This document shows positions 5,939 through 10,074 of a stretch of 10,074 nucleotides of DNA, one piece after another (positions within the stretch are counted from its first letter, which is position 1; the number at the start of each line of letters is the position of its first letter). The stretch covers positions 1-10,074 of the forward strand of contig DFBI01000025.1 of the NCBI GenBank assembly GCA_002367335.1. Reading direction: 5' to 3'. The translations under genes and the position numbers were made by a program. Below the pieces are notes generated by a model. It saw nothing but the letters and a program-made list of their open reading frames with translations, was not told the origin of the DNA and made no database searches. Origin of the DNA: Syntrophaceae bacterium UBA3084. Its GTDB lineage: Bacteria > Desulfobacterota > Syntrophia > Syntrophales > UBA6807.

Positions 5939-6988
5939 TTATTTGAAAGCGTTGATCTTTTCCAGTAACATTGCTTCCGGCATGGCTCCGACAATATCTC
6001 CTACCTTATTGCCGTCCTTGAAAACGAGAAGGTTTGGTATGGACCGGATATTGAATTTGGCCGAAGTGTCCGGGTTACTATCGACATCAAGCTTCCCGAA
6101 TACGATATTACCTTTCTGACTCGAGGCCAACTTCGCAATAACAGGCCCTATCATCTTGCAGGGCCCGCACCATTCAGCCCAGCAGTCAACAACCAGAAAC
6201 GGATATTTTGCAATCGCCTCATCCACGTTTCCATCAGTAATAACAACCGGATAATCAGGGTTAGCTGATAAAACTTCTCTCAGTTTTTTCTCCTTTTCCT
6301 CTTTTTCCAATACCTCTTTTGCACTATTTGATCCGTAGTTGAGTACCTGATTGACAAATGTTTTTTCTTGCTGCACACCTATAGTGATAGACCCTTTTTC
6401 CTCATTGATGACCTGTTGGGGAACGGATGAAACATTGAACATTCTTGCCCTGTCAATCATTTCCTGGGCTTCTATGCATCGTGAAACTATCTTTCCACCG
6501 GACTCGATAGCAATCTGGTTAGAGAGGACAACCGCTTTCGGGCAGTGTGGGCAGGCAGGTGTGACATATGTTTCTATCAGCATGTCCCTGTCAATGTTTT
6601 TCAGCTTTTCTCTGGATGAAGCATCGAGGGCGCTGTCCCCGCGTGAGATCATAGAGATGGCTTCAATGAAAGAACCTGCCTCATACCCTGCGGGCGCTCC
6701 AAAGTATTGAACCGGATACCAGCCGTTGCCATCACCAATGATAACGGTTGGAGAAACAGTAATACCCCGTTTCTTTGCTTTTTCTTCGTACATACCATTA
6801 GAATCTACATGGACCTTATCGTTTATTTCTGATAATTCTTTCAAAAATTCTTTTGTAAAATCGATATACTCACTGTTGTTATTTCCCGAAATAAGGTCGG
6901 TGGAAAACAGCTTGATGTAAACATCATCCTTGAGTTCCGCGTCAAACTTTTCCCTGATTTGTTGCCTTGTTTTGTCGTCGAATATCAT
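5939..6988 (-). CDS. Three-unit thioredoxin-fold protein: PDO-like pair fused to thioredoxin
   Basis: The 349-residue protein contains three thioredoxin folds. Unit one (about 1-115) aligns with the N-terminal half of protein disulfide oxidoreductases but has no CxxC: residues 31-38 (DLISGNNN) stand where the redox pair should be, while its cis-proline (Pro80, SPT) remains. Unit two (about 125-218) has CPHC (146-149) and VSSVP (Pro190). A charged linker (about 222-240) leads to unit three, a classical thioredoxin with WCGPC (273-277), DVDSNPD and IRSIPNLLVFKDG (Pro318). There is no signal peptide, so it acts in the cytoplasm. It begins with a GGGAG site eight bases before ATG and is the first gene of the leftward operon. 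By analogy with PDO and AhpF N-terminal domains it should relay electrons between dithiols within one chain. It is a candidate electron source for CcdA. Its reductase is not in the window. Confidence 0.92.
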   Translation of the reverse strand: MIFDDKTRQQIREKFDAELKDDVYIKLFSTDLISGNNNSEYIDFTKEFLKELSEINDKVHVDSNGMYEEKAKKRGITVSPTVIIGDGNGWYPVQYFGAPAGYEAGSFIEAISMISRGDSALDASSREKLKNIDRDMLIETYVTPACPHCPKAVVLSNQIAIESGGKIVSRCIEAQEMIDRARMFNVSSVPQQVINEEKGSITIGVQQEKTFVNQVLNYGSNSAKEVLEKEEKEKKLREVLSANPDYPVVITDGNVDEAIAKYPFLVVDCWAEWCGPCKMIGPVIAKLASSQKGNIVFGKLDVDSNPDTSAKFNIRSIPNLLVFKDGNKVGDIVGAMPEAMLLEKINAFK

Positions 6989-7028
6989 TTTTTTTCTCCC
7001 TTTTTTACTCGCCTGTCCGGCTTGTAGT

Positions 7029-7057
7029 ATTATAAAATATTTCTTTTTATCTTAAAA
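7029..7057 (-). promoter_or_regulatory. Putative sigma-70 promoter of the leftward redox operon
   Basis: On the minus strand TTTTAA (7052-7057) is followed after 17 nt by a perfect TATAAT (7029-7034). The -35 is poor but the -10 and spacing are ideal. Transcription would start near 7022 and leave a leader of about 35 nt before the thioredoxin-fold gene at 6988. The -35 overlaps the inverted repeat at 7054-7069. Confidence 0.5.
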
Positions 7058-7069
7058 TGCTGGCATTTT
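7054..7069. promoter_or_regulatory. Inverted repeat, candidate operator between divergent promoters
   Basis: AAAATGC-TG-GCATTTT is a perfect 7-2-7 inverted repeat. It overlaps the -35 of the leftward promoter and ends eight bases before the -35 of the rightward one, a placement suited to a dimeric regulator controlling both directions. No regulator gene is seen in the window, and I do not recognise the motif as a known family's box. Confidence 0.45.
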
Positions 7070-7076
7070 TTCATAA

Positions 7077-7105
7077 TTGACAATGCCCATAATCTCATCT
7101 ATATT
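7077..7105 (+). promoter_or_regulatory. Strong consensus sigma-70 promoter pointing right
   Basis: TTGACA (7077-7082) is followed after exactly 17 nt by TATATT (7100-7105). This is the best promoter match in the window. Initiation near 7112 would give a leader of about 350 nt before the flavoprotein start at 7466, carrying the 14-codon ORF and a hairpin. Either the leader is regulatory or a small separate transcript is made here. Confidence 0.55.
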
Positions 7106-7335
7106 AGGGCTACAATATATTCGGAGATACTAATATAATGTCAGTTCTTTTTTTGTCAAGCATGAAATATGGAAATGCTATCTTTTCCTTTTCTAAAATG
7201 TTTGTAAATAATTATAATAAATAAAGATACTTGGCATTGCCTTTCATGATTTTCCAGTGTGTGCCCCGATGTAATGTCAAAAGCAATTTGACTTGTGAAG
7301 AGCGATGATTAATAAAGGTAAAAGAGGTAATTAAA

Positions 7336-7380
7336 ATGTCAAGGGGTAATGAGTCTGGCCCTACAGGAATGAGGTTATGA
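7336..7380 (+). CDS. 14-codon ORF resembling the start of DUF5320 proteins (leader or remnant)
   Basis: ATG at 7336 follows GAGG (7324-7327) with eight bases spacing and encodes MSRGNESGPTGMRL, ended by TGA and an immediate in-frame TAA. The first 12 residues match the pattern I know for small DUF5320 proteins, which begin like MPRGDGTGPxGMGPMTG. Here the match stops at GM, and no other frame continues the family's glycine-rich, cysteine-containing body. DUF5320 genes are often found near NifX-like genes, and one lies divergently 1.4 kb away. It could be a decayed DUF5320 gene, or a real leader peptide for the flavoprotein gene. The recall of the family consensus is from memory; the match is short and unverified. 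Confidence 0.4.
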   Translation: MSRGNESGPTGMRL

Positions 7381-7412
7381 TAAGAACCCTGTTTCGTACA
7401 ATCTCTTAAAAC

Positions 7413-7430
7413 TTGCCATCGGTATGGCAA
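7413..7430 (+). promoter_or_regulatory. Leader hairpin before the flavoprotein ribosome binding site
   Basis: TTGCCAT (7413-7419) and ATGGCAA (7424-7430) form a perfect 7-bp stem around a CGGT tetraloop, 22 nt before the Shine-Dalgarno. No T-run follows, so it is not a simple terminator; a translational control or mRNA-stability role is possible. The in-frame ATG at 7424 lies inside the stem and is not the real start. Confidence 0.4.
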
Positions 7431-7452
7431 ACGAATTACTTTCTCAATTAAT

Positions 7453-7459
7453 AAGGAGG
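7453..7459 (+). promoter_or_regulatory. Ribosome binding site fixing the flavoprotein start
   Basis: AAGGAGG, a near-perfect Shine-Dalgarno sequence, lies six bases before the ATG at 7466. It rules out the longer in-frame start at 7424, which has no such site. Confidence 0.85.
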
Positions 7460-7465
7460 CATAAT

Positions 7466-9325
7466 ATGGTGAAACTAAAGAATATATTTATATTCGCTCC
7501 GATAAAAACAGGGTATGGCGATAGGAGTGGTAAGGTTACAGACAGGCACATTGCTTTTTACAAGCGCAGATGTAAATACTTGGGCGCCGTTATCCCGGAA
7601 CCATTTTACCTCGATAAAGGATTACGCGAAATTCCTGCACAATTGGGAATAGATAATAATGATAAGATAGGAGAATTGCAGAAGTTAGCCGCTTCTATTC
7701 ATGAATCTGGCACCAAGGTAATTGCGCATCTCAACCATCCGGGGAGAATGGCAAACCCAAACATTCCAGGCAATTATTTTATTTCTTCCACGGACAGACC
7801 CTGTGAAAACGGTGGTGCAACTCCCATCAGAATGGATAAAAACAATATGGAGCAGGTTACGGACCTGTTTGCGAAAGCCGCCCTGCGTGCAAAAAAGGCC
7901 AATTTTGATATTATCGAATTACAATTTGGTCATGGTTATCTTTTGGCACAATTTCTTTCACCTTTTGTTAATGACAGGACCGACAAATACGGTGGAAGTT
8001 TTGAGAACAGGATAAGGTTTCCTTTAGAGGTTCTGCAAGCTGCTAAAGAATCCGTAGATTTGCCCATCATCGCCCGGATAAGCGGTGATGAAATGATACC
8101 AAACGGGATAAAACTGCCTGAAATGATAGCATTTTCAAAGATACTGGAAAAACATGGTGTCAAAGCTATACACGTGTCTGCCGGCACGGTCTGTTCCACA
8201 CCCCCCTGGTATTTTCAGCATATGTTTGTTCCCAAGGGTAAAACATGGGAAATGGCAGGTAAAATTAAAGAAGAGATAACGATTCCCGTAATATTCGTCG
8301 GGCAGATCAATATGGCCGAAGATATCGAAAAATTACGCGCTGCATTTCCAACTGATTACATCGCCGTAGGCAGGGCTTTAATAGCAGATCCCGACTTTAT
8401 CGGTAAATATCAGGGTGAAGTAAAAGGTGTTATCAGTCCCTGTCTGGCCTGTGCCGAGGGCTGCCTGGGTGGAGTAAAATCGGGACAGGGCCTTCAGTGT
8501 CTTGTTAATCCTCAGGTAGGTAAAGAAACAGAAACTATTGAAAGGACCGAACAACCTAAACGATATGCCATCATAGGTGGTGGTCTGACCGGGATGGAAG
8601 CTGCAATAATCTTGAAAGAAAGAGGACATGATGTTGACCTTTATGAAAAAGATGAACTGGGTGGACAATTTAACCTGGCACCTCTAACACCTAATAAAAG
8701 ATCAATGGCAAAGCTGGTTCCGTACCTGAAAGAAAGATTGAAAGAAAACAATGTTAATATAATCTTTAAAGAAGCAACAAAATCAGATCTTACAAAAAAA
8801 TATGATGGTGTAATTATAGCAACCGGTTCAAAGCCATCTGTGTTGTCTATTCCGGGTTTAGATAAGTTCTATTGGGCAGATATCTTACTGGAGGAGAATT
8901 TGCCGGAAAACAAGAACGTTCTGATCATCGGTGGCGGTCTTATAGGAGTGGATATTGCTACCGGATTGATACCGAGGAACAACAAAATCACCATTGTTAA
9001 AAGGACAACCGATTTTGGTGAAGATATGGAAATGATTGCCAAGAATCTTTCCCTTAAAATAATGAAGGAAAAGGGTACTGTCTTCAGCGATCACACATAT
9101 ATCAAAAAGATAGAAGGAAAAACTGTTTACGCTGAGCGGAATGAAGAGGATATACAGTTTGCTGATATAGATATCATAGTTGTTTCCACCGGAATGAAAA
9201 GTTACAACCCTCTTGAGGAAGAGTTAAGGGGAAAAATGCAGGTATATGTAGTTGGTGATGCCAAAGAAATAGGAAACGCCCAGGACGCTATTAGAGATGG
9301 ATATGAGATTGCGAAGAAATTGTAG
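7466..9325 (+). CDS. Fe-S flavoprotein ene-reductase, old yellow enzyme / 2,4-dienoyl-CoA reductase family
   Basis: The 619-residue protein has the full layout of the FadH/2-enoate reductase/trimethylamine dehydrogenase family. Residues 1-320 are an FMN-binding TIM barrel with GKVTDRHIAFY, AHLNHPGR (88-94), ELQFGHGYLLAQFLSP including Tyr158, and a C-terminal VGRALIADPD. The [4Fe-4S] motif is C326-x2-C329-x3-C333-x11-C345 followed by LVNP. An FAD domain begins with AIIGGGLTG (368-376) and an NAD(P) domain with VLIIGGGLIG (485-494), ending in VVGDAKEIG. It should move electrons from NAD(P)H through FAD and the cluster to FMN, to reduce an activated double bond. The N-terminus is about ten residues shorter than usual. 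The loop after HVSAGT resembles enoate-reductase-like members more than E. coli FadH. The substrate cannot be read from the sequence. A methyltransferase gene follows after 48 nt. Confidence 0.92.
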   Translation: MVKLKNIFIFAPIKTGYGDRSGKVTDRHIAFYKRRCKYLGAVIPEPFYLDKGLREIPAQLGIDNNDKIGELQKLAASIHESGTKVIAHLNHPGRMANPNIPGNYFISSTDRPCENGGATPIRMDKNNMEQVTDLFAKAALRAKKANFDIIELQFGHGYLLAQFLSPFVNDRTDKYGGSFENRIRFPLEVLQAAKESVDLPIIARISGDEMIPNGIKLPEMIAFSKILEKHGVKAIHVSAGTVCSTPPWYFQHMFVPKGKTWEMAGKIKEEITIPVIFVGQINMAEDIEKLRAAFPTDYIAVGRALIADPDFIGKYQGEVKGVISPCLACAEGCLGGVKSGQGLQCLVNPQVGKETETIERTEQPKRYAIIGGGLTGMEAAIILKERGHDVDLYEKDELGGQFNLAPLTPNKRSMAKLVPYLKERLKENNVNIIFKEATKSDLTKKYDGVIIATGSKPSVLSIPGLDKFYWADILLEENLPENKNVLIIGGGLIGVDIATGLIPRNNKITIVKRTTDFGEDMEMIAKNLSLKIMKEKGTVFSDHTYIKKIEGKTVYAERNEEDIQFADIDIIVVSTGMKSYNPLEEELRGKMQVYVVGDAKEIGNAQDAIRDGYEIAKKL

Positions 9326-9373
9326 ACAACATAAAAACTATATCACGGGCATATAACTCACACAGGAGCCTTT

Positions 9374-10018
9374 ATGGGGGAATTATATAAAGATTCAAAG
9401 GTTGAATTAACAAGATTTACCGCAGCGCACTATGATTCAATCATGAATTTGATGAGCCTTGGCCGTTATGCTCACTTTATAAAAGAAGCGGTTTCTCTGA
9501 TGCACATACGCCCGGAAGATAAGATTCTTGACCTGGGATGTGGCACAGGAAGGAATGCTTCCCTGATGACATCATACCTTTCCGAAAAAGGCGGGTTATT
9601 GGGAATGGATATCTCGGATGAGATGGAAAAACAATTTTGTTCCCGCTTTAAAGAGTTCACGAATATTTCGTTTCTTAAGAATCGGATTGACCAGCCGTTT
9701 GAATTTACAGGAACTTTTGATAAGGCATTTATTTCATTCGTTATACATGGATTCCCTCACGAGGTAAGAGAAAAAACCATTCAAAATGTTGCTGATCATC
9801 TCAGGCCGGGGGGTAAGTTTTTTATTTTAGATTATAACGAATTCTCACTGCGGGATATGCCACTGTATATGCGTGTTCCTTTCAAGATCATGGAATGTCC
9901 CCATGCATTTGATTTCATAAAAAGGGACTGGAAGGGAATCCTCAAAGATTTCGGATTCAACACGTTTCATGAACATCTGTTCTTCTGGAATTATGCAAGG
10001 CTCCTTGAGGCATCTTGA
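9374..10018 (+). CDS. Class I SAM-dependent methyltransferase
   Basis: This 214-residue soluble protein has a Rossmann methyltransferase core. Motif I is ILDLGCGTGR (51-60), the acidic end of strand two is GMDIS (77-81), and motif III is LRPGGKFFILDY (143-154) after SFVIHGFP. It falls among UbiE/Methyltransf_11/25-like enzymes. The C-terminal 60 residues, with aromatic and proline residues around LYMRVPFKIM and FFWNYARL, probably form the substrate lid and give no clear substrate hint. The start has AGGAG five bases upstream. A 48-nt gap after the flavoprotein without an obvious terminator suggests cotranscription. The substrate could be a quinone precursor, lipid or other small molecule. The call as a methyltransferase is firm, its role is unknown. 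Confidence 0.88.
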   Translation: MGELYKDSKVELTRFTAAHYDSIMNLMSLGRYAHFIKEAVSLMHIRPEDKILDLGCGTGRNASLMTSYLSEKGGLLGMDISDEMEKQFCSRFKEFTNISFLKNRIDQPFEFTGTFDKAFISFVIHGFPHEVREKTIQNVADHLRPGGKFFILDYNEFSLRDMPLYMRVPFKIMECPHAFDFIKRDWKGILKDFGFNTFHEHLFFWNYARLLEAS

Positions 10019-10054
10019 CAGTGAACAATTTATGGTTTTGTAAAAAGCTTCACT

Positions 10055-10072
10055 ATGCCGACACGTCGGCAT
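10055..10072. terminator. Palindrome at window end, likely terminator or extragenic repeat
   Basis: ATGCCGAC-AC-GTCGGCAT is a perfect 8-2-8 inverted repeat 36 nt after the methyltransferase stop, preceded by TAAAAAGCTTCACT. If the sequence beyond the window continues with a complement of that flank, ending in a T-run, this is a long intrinsic terminator. The window stops two bases later, so this cannot be seen. Confidence 0.5.
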
Positions 10073-10074
10073 TA

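Larger units (their letters stand above)
6989..7465. other. 477-nt divergent intergenic region
   Basis: This AT-rich control region lies between the leftward redox operon and the rightward flavoprotein gene. It holds the two divergent promoters, the 7054-7069 inverted repeat, a GTCAAA/TTTGAC repeat (7276-7292), a 14-codon ORF (7336-7380) and a hairpin (7413-7430). AATGTCA occurs at 7137, 7274 and 7335, the last two followed by A. The stretch 7140-7260 is otherwise plain AT-rich DNA with no recognised feature. No tRNA or known riboswitch was recognised. Confidence 0.6.

Noticed and set aside
7212..7430. 72-residue minus-strand ORF in the divergent intergenic region
   Set aside because: No ribosome binding site or family match; its start lies within the leader hairpin and its end is AT-rich.
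7424..7465. Longer in-frame start for the flavoprotein
   Set aside because: The ATG at 7424 lies in a hairpin without Shine-Dalgarno, while AAGGAGG stands six bases before the ATG at 7466.
1..10074. CRISPR arrays, tRNAs, rRNAs, insertion sequences and prophage genes
   Set aside because: None were recognised: no regularly spaced direct repeats, no tRNA cloverleaf with a T-loop motif, no transposase, integrase or phage protein.

Overview
The window carries eight genes and several small elements. The content points to an anaerobic Gram-negative bacterium, most likely Desulfobacterota (formerly Deltaproteobacteria). The reasons are a Tat-exported multi-cluster ferredoxin paired with a formate-dehydrogenase-type cytochrome b, a CcdA/TlpA thiol relay, an Fe-S old-yellow-enzyme reductase and a NifX-like protein outside any nif cluster. 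The taxonomic call is inference only; there is no rRNA or marker tree here.

Layout. From nt 1 to 2133 (+) runs the 3' part of a fusion gene: a cysteine synthase (PLP enzyme) joined in frame to a full-length cysteinyl-tRNA synthetase. A convergent, leftward block follows. Read in its own direction it encodes: a three-unit thioredoxin-fold protein (6988-5939), a NifX/NifB-type Nitro_FeMo-Co protein (5914-5519), a structured non-coding gap, a Tat-dependent HybA-like four-cluster ferredoxin (5254-4247), an overlapping cytochrome b (4254-3574), CcdA (3497-2781) and a TlpA-like thioredoxin (2769-2257). To the right of a 477-nt divergent intergenic region lie an old-yellow-enzyme/2,4-dienoyl-CoA-reductase-like flavoprotein (7466-9325) and a SAM methyltransferase (9374-10018). 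An 8-bp palindrome ends the window.

How the genes may work together. The leftward block is almost entirely redox and thiol chemistry. It holds a cytoplasmic thioredoxin relay, a membrane thiol carrier (CcdA), a periplasmic thioredoxin (TlpA) and a periplasm-facing Fe-S/cytochrome b module that exchanges electrons with quinone. No molybdopterin or hydrogenase catalytic subunit is present, so the module is an orphan within this window. The divergent intergenic region holds two back-to-back sigma-70-like promoters, a perfect 7-2-7 inverted repeat between them, and a 14-codon ORF with its own ribosome binding site. That peptide resembles the start of DUF5320 proteins, which are often neighbours of NifX-like genes.

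Most notable points: the CysK-CysRS fusion and its altered zinc-ligand motif; the ferredoxin with one missing cluster cysteine; the thioredoxin protein with a dead first unit; the TlpA with a second CxxC; the DUF5320-like mini-ORF; and the three-way-junction-like element at 5466-5521.
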